Assembly (NCBI GenBank): GCA_030549495.1
Contig: JAUIRK010000106.1
Location: forward strand, 62,001-126,000
Source of the DNA: Nectonema munidae
Lineage: Eukaryota > Nematomorpha > Nectonematoida > Nectonematidae
Direction: 5' to 3'
Length of the DNA: 64,000 nt
A program made the position numbers and the translations under genes. Under the pieces are notes generated by a model. The model searched no databases, was not told where the DNA came from, and saw nothing but the letters and a program-made list of their open reading frames with translations. How positions within the stretch are numbered: the first letter of the stretch is position 1; every line of letters starts with the position of its first letter. This document shows, in pieces, positions 47,113-57,948 of the stretch.

Positions 47113-47367
47113 TTGTTTTTGGGAAAGTTTGACGCTGTGTACCCAAGTGATTTATTTCAAGATTTCAAAAAATTGGGGTGTAAAATGTGTATTCGTTTTG
47201 AACCAATATATTTATTCAATGTTTTGCATCTCAAAATATGTCTTAGTCTGTACAAAGATTGTTTATATAATCGAAAGCAGCATATTACTTGTAAGAAATG
47301 TCGCAAATCAAAATGCTTAAATTGCCATACTTTTATTTGTGGCCATTACTCTTCAAAACAATTGTGA
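47113..47367 (+). pseudogene. Possible piggyBac C-terminal zinc-binding tail
   Basis: The frame ends with CKKCRKSKCLNCHTFICGH, a Cys/His spacing like the C-terminal finger of piggyBac transposases. About 65 bp further on, GGGTCAATTTGATCTC at 47435 resembles the piggyBac subterminal hairpin. No catalytic core is found upstream, so only the tail remains. Confidence 0.5.
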
Positions 47368-47470
47368 TTTTTTATACTAGTATATTATTAAACTTTTTAC
47401 CCTTCACAATCTTTTTATTTCTATCATATAGTGGGTCAATTTGATCTCTAAATATACTGGTATATCTTAA

Positions 47471-47600
47471 CCCATTTAAGACCAAGCAAAGCAGACGATA
47501 TCTAAAAAAACGCAGACGATTTATATTCAAAGTCATTGAAAAAAGCAGACGAAGATGAAATTACTTATGTTCCAAAATAGGAACATTGGTCCTAAATGGG
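47471..47600 (+). mobile_element. TTAA-flanked MITE, copy A (triple GCAGACGA)
   Basis: Ends are CCCATTTAAGACCAA and, inverted, CCCATTTAGGACCAA. TTAA lies on both sides (47467-47470 and 47601-47604). GCAGACGA occurs at 47491, 47512 and 47545, and a GTTCC-AAAATA-GGAAC hairpin at 47569-47584. It is nearly identical to copy B at 56902-57033. Confidence 0.88.
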
Positions 47601-47757
47601 TTAAGGCCGAATTCTCTCTGAACCGTAATAATTTATGGGTCAATTGAATGAATTTATTTGCATACACTACATTAATCAGAGCAAATATAATATGTTTTGT
47701 TGAGATAATAGACAGAATTAATTATTTTTCACTTATATTACAAAAATAATATTTAGT

Positions 47758-48013
47758 CAGTGGCGGATCCAAAGGGGGAGGGGCTTATGGGCCTAGGCCC
47801 CCCTATGAAAAATGGCTTTGAAAATTACCCCTACATGTATAAAAAAATAAATTTATTCATGGCAAAATAATGTTAAAATATGAAAACAGGTAATTAATGA
47901 TTCTAAAAGACATAATACAGCTATCGTATTCTCTGAATACTTTTAGCAAAATAGCAAAAAAATTTAATAGATTTCGCCCCCCCCCCTATAAGAAATTTCT
48001 GGATTCGCCACTG
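47758..48013. mobile_element. CAGTGGCGGATCC MITE
   Basis: The left end CAGTGGCGGATCC and the inverted right end CAGTGGCGAATCC match at 12 of 13. Flanks TATTTAGT and TTTGTAGT match at 6 of 8. G and C runs lie just inside the ends. It belongs with the element at 34629. Confidence 0.85.
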
Positions 48014-48021
48014 TTTGTAGT

Positions 48022-49932
48022 GTAGCATGGTTCACACAAAGATTACTCAAAGCTGCTTTCGTGTGTAACCAATCTCAAGTACAAAAGATTTTAACATTTT
48101 AAAGATACTCAACAATTATATATGTATTTACTTGCAAGTGCAAAACATTTATATTTATATATATCATATATAGTAATATACATATGTTATGTATATATAG
48201 AGAGAGAGACACAGAAATGTATTACTTCTATGTAAATATATCTGTATATTATAAAACAGATTAACGGAAAGAGAAGATTTTGGCTTGCCTCAGGTAAAAT
48301 GATTGTTCAGTACCTCAGATGAAAACCCCTCTGTGAAACTGTTTAGATGCGAATTCTGAAGATGGTATTCTATCGATAAACTTTCCCTTCATTTAATTTT
48401 GAGGATAAATAAATATTTAATATTTGTGAAGCATCTTGATGCATAAAAAAATAATTTACATGAAAAATTAAGTGTTTAAAAACATTGAATATCTTGTCTG
48501 ATATAACAAAACTATTTCTTCGGGCAAGAAAAACAGTTTTTTTATAGTACAGGGGCTATCGTACAAATCCATGCTTTGTTGTATGTAAAATTAATTTTAA
48601 ATCAACTGACTGTTTCAAACTTTTATAATATAATACTTTTTATTTCTGCAAAAACAAAAATACTTTTTTTTTCAAATTTAGGCTGAATTATTTCTCTATT
48701 TTGTTTATATAGCTTTTCAAATTTGGGAAAGAGGTCAATTGACCGTTTTAGACGCTTAGGATTTTTTTTTGGAAAATTACTACTTCTATACAGTTTTTAT
48801 GCAAATTTTAATTATTGTAAAATAATGAAAACTTTAAGAGTTCAGTGTCAGAATATTTAACTTCCTACTGTTATGCGAATCTATAACAAATACTTTCCTA
48901 TAAAATTAAGAACTAGATATTATAAGGCTGATCTCAATCTGTAGATTTAATTACTTTTAAAAGAGCGCCTAGCAAATGTGTTTAAGTCATGATAAAATTT
49001 ATTTATTCATTAAAATAATTGCTAATTCGTTTACTTTGGTTGACATCATTTGTGAACGATGCCTTATAGTTTTTAATACAAAAACCTGGCTAGAATGTTT
49101 GCAAATATATTTTCACTTTGAAATCTCTTTTTATATCATTGAAATTGAAAATAAAACTTAGAGCAACCTTATCCATGGGAATCTGGGTTTTATGCAGTTG
49201 CCTTTAATTAGTAATACGAAAAGTAAGATTTATTTTTAACCAATAAAGTTTATTGCAATTTTTCGAAAAAACTAACGAATATAAATTTAAATATCCTCAA
49301 AATTGAAAAACGACAATGTTGGAGTAAGGCGCATGCTTAATACCGTTACTTTCATTCTGAGCAAAAACGCTTTACAACCATGAAATTATTTTTTTAATAA
49401 TGACTTTTTACGTGAGTCCACGTGAATCTGTTTTTTGATCTTAGACATTGGATACATATTCTTATCTTGTTTTTTAAAGTTCTGTTAAAAACTATAAATG
49501 TTGCTGTTTTTAAGCTAAATCCACATCAAATCGTTCAAAATATATGAAAACTCACCTGAAAAATGGTACTGTGACATTTGATGACAATTACTCACTGGAC
49601 ATGTGGATACTCGGTGAATCAATAAACTAACTAATTTTATTTAATATCAATACAAACTAACCGCATCATGCTTAAGATGAAAGGATTCAGGTCGATTTTA
49701 CCAAAAAGTTAAGCCACACAATGACTTTACCTTTTTGTAGTGTCGACTTGGGGTTTTATTATCAACATTTTTCAATACTTGCCTCTACTTAATATCTTTT
49801 CACCCGAAATCAAAACAAAGTGTAATTTGTCATATTCACATTACTGATTGTTCAAACAATCATTTAACCGAAGTTTCATGCGCTTTATATCCATGCTTTG
49901 TTGAATGTAAAATTAATTTTTTAGCAAAGGGT
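48022..49932. other. Non-coding stretch upstream of Nmnat
   Basis: An (AT)n and (GA)n patch lies near 48117-48210. A GGTCAATTGACC palindrome lies near 48732. A 33-bp word at 48568-48600 (core ATCCATGCTTTGTTG) is repeated with one mismatch at 49889-49921, directly before the Nmnat start. No gene is seen. Confidence 0.45.
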
Positions 49933-50580
49933 ATGCCTACAAAAAATATAGTCTTGTTGGCATGCGGTTCATTCAATCCCATAACGTATATGCATTTGCG
50001 CATGTTTGAACTTGCTCGCGACTTCATTAAGAAGAAATTTCCCGAAAGTCTTGCCCACGGCTTCATATCACCTGTGAATGATGCTTACAAGAAAATTGAT
50101 CTCGCTTCGAGCTTTCACAGATGTAGGATGGTGGCATCCAGCATTAGTGATTGTCAATGGCTAGAACTAGACACTTGGGAATCTGATAATAAGGAGTGGT
50201 TTAGAACGGTTCTTGTTTTAAGAAGCTTGAAGGAACGACGAATGAAATCAGTGCACGATTCGTTATACCTTTTATGTGGGGAGGACTTATTTGACACTTT
50301 AACCAATGACTCGTTATGGAGTAGAGAAGATGTCAGAGAGATCATTGAAGACTTTGGCCTCGTTGTTATAAAAAGAAAGGGAGGTCATGCGGAGGAAACG
50401 ATTAAAGAATTATCCCAACTCAGCATTTCAATGGAGAATGTGTTTTTTGTTTGTGAAGAAGTTTGCAATGAAATTTCTTCAACCCTCATTCGCTCATTGA
50501 TCAGAGAGGATAAAAGTATACGCTATTTGGTTGCAAACTCTGTTTGCGATTACATCTACAAAAATAAACTATACACCTAG
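49933..50580 (+). CDS. Nmnat: nicotinamide/nicotinate mononucleotide adenylyltransferase
   Basis: Makes NAD from NMN and ATP, the final step of NAD synthesis. The protein has 215 residues. The nucleotidyltransferase fold opens with LLACGSFNPITYMHLR (8-23), which holds the GSFNPxT and catalytic His region. HGFISPVNDAYKK (42-54), LELDTWES (77-84) and LLCGEDLF (113-120) follow. The ATP-binding ISST motif is at 181-184, followed by IRYLVANSVCDYI. It is shorter than human NMNAT1 (279) because the central linker with the nuclear signal is lacking, so a cytosolic or mitochondrial form resembling NMNAT3 in size is possible (inference). It is a single exon from ATG 49933. TTTTTTAG just before CAAAGGGTATG may be a 5' UTR splice acceptor. 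AATAAA lies at about 50614. Confidence 0.95.
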   Translation: MPTKNIVLLACGSFNPITYMHLRMFELARDFIKKKFPESLAHGFISPVNDAYKKIDLASSFHRCRMVASSISDCQWLELDTWESDNKEWFRTVLVLRSLKERRMKSVHDSLYLLCGEDLFDTLTNDSLWSREDVREIIEDFGLVVIKRKGGHAEETIKELSQLSISMENVFFVCEEVCNEISSTLIRSLIREDKSIRYLVANSVCDYIYKNKLYT

Positions 50581-50619
50581 TGAATCATTTTTTGTTTTTA
50601 TATTCTCTTCTTTAATAAA

Positions 50620-51539
50620 TAAACAATATTTTAAGTTGGTGTTCATTTTATTTTAATCTTTAAATTGCGTAGTTTTTATTTTTCTGCTTTTAAGATTTGA
50701 GGTAAACGTTTGAAGCTTCTTCGAAAATATTTTAAAAAATAAGAGCTTTTTCCTTCCACGCTATATAAAAACTCATTGAAAAGATCAACAGACTGATAGT
50801 TTCCAAAAAAAATGTGAGCCCTAAAGTGTTAAGAGTTATGGATCATTTCGATCTAAACATTAGTACTAGAAATTTTAAAGAAAGTTGTTTTTTAAATGGC
50901 CATTTATTTTCCCTTTTTTTACAATAATATGACTTTTCAAAAAATTTGCGATCTTCTATTCCTTCCTATGCTTTTCTTTGTCTATTTTTTTAACTTATTT
51001 TCTTTTTGTTGGAGATGTTAACCCTATTTTAGTTCTATGTATTTATGTGAATTTTTCTTAATTCCTTTTTTTAGTACACTAAAACCGCCATTAGTGAAAA
51101 TCTCTGTACGAGCGTCTCCCAACCCTTTTTCGCTGTGGACCCCCTATAGGGTCATTAGGTTTTTAACCTTGCAAAACGATTAGGAAGGTTTAGGTCTTTA
51201 ATTTTGCAAAATGAGATCTATTCCAAGGAGGTAAAATTATAATTAGAACAGGCACAGAGCGGGAGTTAGTTTATTCAAAAATCATTTCTCTATATTGTGA
51301 CATATCCAACAAAACAAACATAATGAGTGATCAAAGTATTGACTCGTAGTTTAAATAGTGAGTGATCAAAGTATTGACCCATTTTCTACCAGAAAACAGA
51401 TAAGTAAGCCCGGTGTGCGTACCCACAGCAAAATACACTCGGACTGTGCGCAAGTAGATAATGGCTTAGTATAATATTACTCACTTTAAATGTTTTAGGG
51501 CTAACTTCTTATATATAAGATTTCTGCAGCCGTTCTAAA
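50620..51539. other. Intergenic region between Nmnat and NDUFB10
   Basis: A hAT-like end (AGCGTCTCCCAACCC, then CGCTGTGGACCCCC) lies at about 51108-51150. A duplicated GAGTGATCAAAGTATTGAC occurs near 51325 and 51361. TGTTTTAG at about 51491-51498 could be a 5' UTR splice acceptor. Confidence 0.4.
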
Positions 51540-52319
51540 ATGGGAGAAAGTGAACTTGTGGAGGAATTAGGCAATACAAGCGTTGAAGCAGCAGGTTCAG
51601 GCATTGTCTACCCTCACAATGTCAAAAGTGGTGGACTTCGTTTTTTGTATCGTGTGTACTACTATTTGTTCAAAGGCCCATCTATGTACATCAATAAAAA
51701 GTGGGTTGTGCCCAATCAGAATCCGCCCTTATACTTTCACAAGCAGTTCGGCATTTGTCCCAGAATTGATCAGTGCTTCACCGATGACTTTAAGTGCATT
51801 TTCGAAGCGGAAGAAGAGTACTATAGAGAGAAATGTGTAGACATCAAAATTCTTGCCATTATGCGAGAGCGCAATGTTGAGTGTGAGGTGAAGCACGGCT
51901 ACTACGACGGTTTATACATCTGCAAAGATATGCTGGAGAAGTATAAAGTGGAATTGATGAACTTTTTCATTAAATACGGCGACTTGGGCGGCATTCACAG
52001 GCCAAGAGATTGCCTTATGAAGCAAAAGCATCGCATGGTCTGGGAGAGGAGAAATAAAAAGAGCTTGATCGATGGTCACCAACTCACGAAAGAAGAGCTC
52101 AAGGTGTACGAAGAAGCTACAAAGCGCTACCTAGCACAAAAAAGCGAACACATGCCGAATGGCAAGTTGAGGGTGTACGACACTTCAGCGACCGCGCCAC
52201 ACCACGGAGACTCAGAGATTCGAGCACTCATATCCGATTATGATATCGAAGAAAAGCCCATTTTGAGGCAAAGTGACTACAACAACTTTGATTATGATAG
52301 AAGTAAACAAAGCTCTTGA
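51540..52319 (+). CDS. NDUFB10: NADH dehydrogenase [ubiquinone] 1 beta subcomplex subunit 10 (PDSW)
   Basis: An accessory subunit of respiratory complex I on the intermembrane side of the inner mitochondrial membrane. The protein has 259 residues. The family core runs from about 60 to 172: FHKQFGICPRIDQCFTDD (66-83), a Cys series (73, 79, 86, 99, 115, 128) likely forming disulfides, FIKYGDLGG (143-151) and MKQKHRMVWERR (160-171). It lacks a clear presequence, as is usual for this subunit. It is longer than human NDUFB10 (172 residues) because about 85 residues follow the core; this tail is hydrophilic and ends in acidic and Ser-rich text. It is a single exon, with AATAAA at 52371. It lies 960 bp downstream of Nmnat on the same strand, with no sign of linked function. 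Confidence 0.93.
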   Translation: MGESELVEELGNTSVEAAGSGIVYPHNVKSGGLRFLYRVYYYLFKGPSMYINKKWVVPNQNPPLYFHKQFGICPRIDQCFTDDFKCIFEAEEEYYREKCVDIKILAIMRERNVECEVKHGYYDGLYICKDMLEKYKVELMNFFIKYGDLGGIHRPRDCLMKQKHRMVWERRNKKSLIDGHQLTKEELKVYEEATKRYLAQKSEHMPNGKLRVYDTSATAPHHGDSEIRALISDYDIEEKPILRQSDYNNFDYDRSKQSS

Positions 52320-52376
52320 TCAATGCTTCAAAAATCCAATGTTGCTTACGCATATAAGTGTTATTATTTTAATAAA

Positions 52377-53433
52377 GGATGTTTCAAATGATTAAAGCTT
52401 TTGATAAAAGGGTCTTGTCTTAAGTTGATGATGATGATGCATAAAATATTGAAAAACAATAAATTACACTACATTTTTTTTTATAAAAAACTTCAAATAT
52501 TTTGATTCACAAAAGTTTGTTTAAAGTACAATGCATTGATAAAGTATTAAAAAGTTTTTTGCCAAGAAATACTTATTAGATTGTTCTGTTGAAGCACACC
52601 CATATAAATAGAATATTCTAAAACAAGCATGTCCAAAAATTTCAAGGCTTTTGTATGGGTGACATTCAAGCTAATGTAAAGCTTTGAGGACCCCCGTTTA
52701 AACTGTTAGATGCAAATCTTAATCGTATAGAAGTTGATTGAGGTTACCTTTGCGAATTTACTTTATATTACTGGAGTTAGTTGGTGAGTTTTCATTTAAC
52801 AGTAGATCAGGGTAATGAAAAAAAAATTAATATCATTTTAGCATTATTTTACTCGTTTTGTTTGAACTTTTTTTGGTTTTTTCAAGCATTAATTAATTAT
52901 GAATCCTATTTTGTGGTAGAATTCATGCTACAATAAAACATGATTGCAGCCTTCATACTACTGTGTAGTACTAAAAATAGTGAAAAAGAAAAGAGAAGGT
53001 GTGGCGTTCCTGAAATTTTCTTTTTTGTTGTCGTGGGAATTTACGCGAAATAATGTTAACTCCTCGTTTCTCAAGAAGAATGAATCATGTTATAATCTAT
53101 CCTTCAAATTAAAAGTTTTGAATTTGTGCTAATTATTTTTATGTTACAAATAAAGGTAAGTATCTAAATAATGGACTTTGTATTGAGATAAAAATATCTC
53201 ATATCACTCATTTAACTTCAAAAATAGGTTATTGATAAAAAAAAATATTTTATCTTTTCACACTGAAGTAACTCTTGAGAAATCAATAATAATCAATTCT
53301 TAATTTTGTAATAAATATGTTTCGAGCTTCACAGAAGCATGAGGAAATGTTTTCAATGTTTCTTTTTCTTTTAATAAGCCAACTTATATTAGGAATCGAG
53401 ACTTTGTGACAAGTTGATTAAATGCAATTAACC
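52377..53433. other. Non-coding stretch with an eroded hAT end
   Basis: CAAGCATGTCCAAAAATTTC at 52624 resembles a hAT 5' terminus. The rest is AT-rich with no supported gene. Confidence 0.35.
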
Positions 53434-55310
53434 CAGGGGTGTAAAATTTTTGTTAAGTTTAGTAGCACGTACATATAAACCCATGCCATACATCATTCAT
53501 ACGCCAAATGTATTAAAATGCAATTACTTTAGAAATGAAATATGCAATGAATTTCTTACCTAACATGTTTAGTAAACATTGTTTACATAGAAAAATAGTG
53601 CAGGTTATTTTAATTCCCACATGTACAAGTTTCTGCCCACGTGATGAATGCATAGTGTAATACTTTTATTTGGATCAAAGTCCCTAACGAAAGCACCACT
53701 GAGGCCGGCAAGCATGAGGGAATCAAGGTTGGCTGTTATTAGTCTTGATCTATTAGTCTGTTTTAATGCATTTCATTCTGCTGAACCCCCATTCGCAATT
53801 AGCAAATGAACTTGGTAAAATCAAAACAATTGGCATCAGTTTGGATAACACTGGGAATCTTTCAGGGCATAGCATAGCCTATTTGCAAAGGTGGGAGAAG
53901 GAGTGATCCTTTTCCAGGATTTTCAATCTAAACCACTAGCAGCCCTTTGCAAAGGAAGCAGTTGGAACTTCCATGTTAGATAGGGGCTCCTTGAAATGCT
54001 GCGCCAGTTGCTCAAGCTCAGCATCCCCAAAATCTGACAGTTTCTTCCTCTCTGACCATCCCATTGTATCAAATATGGATATATTCTGTGCTACTGTTGC
54101 ATCCATGGCCTTGATTCGCTGTCAGAGAAGCTTTCCCATCAGAGAGGATAATTCTTCTTTCCTTTTGGTAGCCTATTTCCCCTGCTTCTACTCTTTCTAA
54201 CTGGACTTCTCTGAAGGCACTTCAGACAAAAAAACTCAATCTCTCCTGGGTTATATTCCAGTTTGTTTAAAAGAGAAATAGCATGGTTGACTGATGGTTT
54301 GATTTCTGACCAATGAATCCAGGACTGCCTGTTGGAGTCTATGAGCCATACAATGAATGACAACCAAATGGGGAATATCTTTTGTTAATTTAGCAGCAAC
54401 ACCACCATGACAGCCCAGCATTGTTCTTGTTCCATCGGCTGAAAGACCTACCACTTTTCCCTTGTCAAATAGGTTTATTCCCATTTGTTTTGAGAGAATT
54501 CAAAGCTGTAATATAACCATCAGCAGTTTCATTGGGTAACTCCTCCATACCTACATAAGACTGCAACAGTCCCCTCAGTGTGTAGCGCATATACACAATA
54601 ACAGATGCGGAAACTGAAATTTCAGTGGAACCATCAAGTAGAAGGCTAACACAAGGAAACTTTGAAATGTCTTCCATAAGTTTTTTTCGAGTGGAAGAAG
54701 CGATGCTATGAATAAATTATGTGCACATTGTCCTGTTCACATTTTTCTTTCACTGGAATTCCCAATTTCCTGATAAGTTCAATTTGCTTCTCAAAATCAC
54801 TGTATGGCTTATTCCAATAGGCAATGAAATGTGAAGTAATGAAAAGTTTTTTGAGGTTTTCCATGTCCATTTTCAACATACACTTAGCTAGTGGTGTGTC
54901 TTCTGGATTCTCCTGGGCCCTGTATAATCGTTCACCGTTTTTGTGGGACACACTTCCTTTATGAATCTTAAAAGTTTCTTTTTTGAATGAATCTTTATAG
55001 CCATTAAAATGAATTTTTTGAATGAATTTTGATGATGCATCTGATTGTTTCTTGAAACTATCGCACCATTTACATGCCACTTCCAATACTTGATTATTGG
55101 CATCTCTTTAATTGCAATCCAATCAGCAAATTCCCTGACAAACGAAGCTTGAAAATTACCAGGGCGGTAATTTTTGCTTCCATGCTGAGCAGTTTTCTGC
55201 TTTTTCCTTTCTTCAATGGCAAACATGGGCTCTTCTATATTTGTACATTTCATTTGAGAACCAGAAATGCAATGATCATCTGAATCTGTCTTCATTTTGT
55301 CTCTTTGAGG
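53434..55310 (-). pseudogene. hAT transposase with N-terminal zinc finger (ZNF862-like), broken
   Basis: The minus strand carries a long hAT transposase in several frames. The N-terminus at about 55295 leads to a TTF-type finger: VACKWCDSFKK, then IHKGSVSHK (55080-54930). The core has PCVSLLLDGSTEISVS (first Asp), GLSADGTRTMLGCHGGV and VIHCMAHRLQQAVLDS. The last motif, near 53790-53760, is CEWGFSRMKCIKTD, the hAT C-terminal ER-FS-MN-IK-D block. At least four frame changes break it. A CAGGGGTGTAAAATTTTTG terminus at 53434 may be its right end on the minus strand; the other end is not found. Confidence 0.8.
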
Positions 55311-55652
55311 AAAACTTTAGAAGTGTTTCTTGCCGTATCATTTTAGAGAGTGACCAAAAAAATCATTTAAAATTCGAATATGAGGGCTTCCACTTTTTAA
55401 TAATAATTTGTTGTTCAAATTCGCCAACACAGTAAAGTCACTTAAAAAAAAATCACCTTAAAAAAGAAAAGAGTAGATGAATAAATGGATAAAAATAAGC
55501 CAATGACAATAAAACATTTGCTGCGTTAATATTAATTTTAGGCACCGTTTTCATAAACTGAAGCAAAAGTGACGTGACATGTCTTCAAAGTCATGCGATG
55601 TAAGCAGAAGTTGCTACTATTTTTCCACAAACACGCAATGGCTGTTACATTA

Positions 55653-56170
55653 GAGTAGAGATGTATTGGATATCGGCATCTGCATATGCGGATCATCCAC
55701 AAAAATTTTACGTCCTCATTCGCGGATTTTTTTCATGTTACCATCCCCAACCGCAATTTAAAATCTTTACATTATAGCTACTTTTCTAATTTTTACATTA
55801 TAGCTACTTTTCTCGATCCGAGTTTCAAAAGTAAATTGTTCATCAATTTTGAAACAACAAATAAAGTAAAAAAAAATTCTTTTTGAATTTATATGATGAG
55901 GATAAGATTGATAATAGTAGCATAGAAGTAAAAAGCTGCAAAAAATGAAGAAAAGTGCTAATGAAGTTTATACCCTCTTTGAATGATGGACTCTATTCTA
56001 AACTCTAGTAGTGAAGAAGAAAATGAAGCTTTTAATGAAGAAATAACGAAGTATCAAAAAGAATTGATTCATATAAATGCTTAGATTGATGGAAAACTAA
56101 AAAAAAAGAATTTCCATTTTTATCAAAAATTGCATGTCATTCATACCTTACCTGTCCTCCTAGCACCAGG
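55653..56170 (+). pseudogene. ZBED-type hAT transposase C-terminal relic
   Basis: On the + strand, IIATFLDPSFKSKLF lies near 55760-55830, an acidic stretch near 56010, and FPFLSKIACHSYLTCPPST near 56115-56170. These match the LDPRFK block and the W-FP-LSKIA-LT-PPSS block of ZBED/hAT proteins. The frame is interrupted several times and the end of the protein is missing. It is a different copy and strand from the hAT at 53434-55310. Confidence 0.65.
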
Positions 56171-56179
56171 GTTGGGGTC

Positions 56180-56590
56180 AATTATAAATTTCAATTACAA
56201 GGCCTTAAATTACAATTATAATTGCAATTATGTCGCCATTTTTTCAATTTCAATTCTAAACTTTTTATTCTTACAATATTGGATTTTCTCTACAATTTTT
56301 TAAATCTATTCGCTTTAGACTTAAGGCTAGGCAACCCAAAAAAGGCTCATGTCAACCGAGATGGGCACTGAAGGAAGGAAACCTGAGAACAGGGAAATTC
56401 TCCTACTCTTTTCGAATATTCCTTAGGGATCTTTAAGGTCCACAAGCCAATTTTGTCAATGAACACTACCCAGCCTTTGATAAGTAGGGCTCACTGATAT
56501 GTCCTGCACCATTTGAGATACCTCGAGAGTCACCCATCCAACTGCCAACCCCTCCTGAGGTTGCTTAACTTCAACATATATTTTAAATAA
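56180..56590. other. Unassigned segment, likely repeat-derived
   Basis: AATTATAATTGCAATTA-type low complexity near 56195-56260 is followed by a GC-normal block (56320-56575) unlike its flanks, for example CTCGAGAGTCACCC and CTCCTGAGGTTGC. No open frame or family is recognised. Confidence 0.35.
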
Positions 56591-57493
56591 GGGGTCGTTC
56601 ACAATTGACATCAACCAATTTTTGTCTATTTTCTGCCCCCTCCCCTCCTATTGTCAACCAATGTCTACTTTACCTACCCCCCTCCCCCTCCCACTTTTAG
56701 TTGACATCAATTTTAAAAAATAGAAGGCTAACAACTTTTATTTTATAGAAAAAATTCTCTCAATTCTTTCGAAAATATCGAGATTAAAACAATTCTCAGA
56801 TTCAACTTCTCCTATTTCGTCCTCTTCATCATACTTTTCATTTTGTGAATTCATTGAATCTTCAGGAAAGTAGAATGAGCAATGTTTGTTTTTCTCTTTA
56901 ACCCATTTACGGCCAATGTTCCTATTTTGGAACATAAGTGTAATTTAATCTTCGTCTGCTTTTTTCAATGACTTTGAATATAAATCGTCTGCGTTTTTTT
57001 AGATATCGTCTGCTTTGCTTGGCCTTAAATGGGTTATAATTGAACAGAATCCTGTATGCTTTTATATTGTTCTTTATCTCTGACAATAACAAATTACATT
57101 TTGACTGCTGAGGATATGCTTTCAAAGTTTTTTCAAACAAAGCTTGATACCTTTTGTCGTTTTCATCTACAAAATTTTTATTTATATGAAAAACAATTTT
57201 GATAAAATAGTAAAAATTAAATAAAAACATTCCCAGCTTTACGTAAATGAAAAATAATATGGTAAAAAATGAATGAAGATAAAAAGTTCTGCCAATCAAT
57301 AAACAAAAACTTAAACTAATCAAAGATTAAATTTACACATATTTTAATTTTATAAATAAAAAGATCAAAATTTATGAGTAATATGTCATTTTAAAGAGAA
57401 TTTACACTGATTACAAAAATGTGTTTAGATTTTAATTTACTATTTATTAAAATAATTTTTTAGGTAGTGTTGACGTCAATTGTGAATGACCCC
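56591..57493 (-). mobile_element. Harbinger-type element with TAA flanks
   Basis: The left end GGGGTCGTTCACAATTGACA and the inverted right end GGGGTCATTCACAATTGACG match closely. TAA lies on both sides (56588-56590 and 57494-57496). The minus strand holds two coding-like pieces separated by a TTAA MITE (YQALFEKTLKAYPQQ... at about 57160 and an acidic piece at 56738-56880), of no family I recognise. The short MITE at 10902-11061 shares these ends and is probably a deletion derivative. Confidence 0.78.
56902..57033 (-). mobile_element. TTAA-flanked MITE, copy B, nested
   Basis: Reversed, it begins CCCATTTAAGGCCAAGCAAA and ends in CCGTAAATGGG. Target bases are TTAA (56898-56901) and TTAT (57034-57037). 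It has the same three GCAGACGA words and GTTCC/GGAAC hairpin as copy A, and sits inside the Harbinger-type element. Confidence 0.85.
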
Positions 57494-57690
57494 TAAATGA
57501 AAAACAAATGAACACTTCTTCATGGAAGTTTTATTAAAATTTAAAATCACTCCAGCTGTGAATTACACCTAAGGAACATTAATTCCTCAAATCTGGAATC
57601 GGGCAGGCGGCATCGGTCTGGCCTGATAATTTTGCCAGCAAGTAAGAGAAGGCATTCCACAGGAGCAGAAGATGCAGAGACGTAGACGGA

Positions 57691-57869
57691 GAATCTCTGA
57701 AGTCGGAAAATCTTTGAAGTAAGTTCTTTGTGCATAAGCCGCCTTCTCTCTCTCTAGCTGGCCTATCTTCCCTTGTGTTAAAATTTCTCTGTCACTTTTC
57801 TCACTCCCCAAAGTGTAATCTACGCCAATATCACAACGCCAGGAAACAATTTATAAAAGAGATGAGGAA
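57691..57869 (-). repeat. Left arm of inverted duplication
   Basis: Reversed, it reads TTCCTCATCTCTTTTATAAA, then TTGGCGTAGAT, GATAGGCCAGCTAGAGAGAG, CTTATGCACAAAG and TTTTCCGACTTCAGAGA. It matches 59568-59780 at roughly 85 percent. The two open frames across it are not conserved in the partner. Confidence 0.7.
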
Positions 57870-57948
57870 GTTTAAAGCTTCATAGCTCAAAGTGAATCTT
57901 CACTCACTAAAGTGTAAGCGTTCTTATGAAGAAAAAATAGACTTTAAC

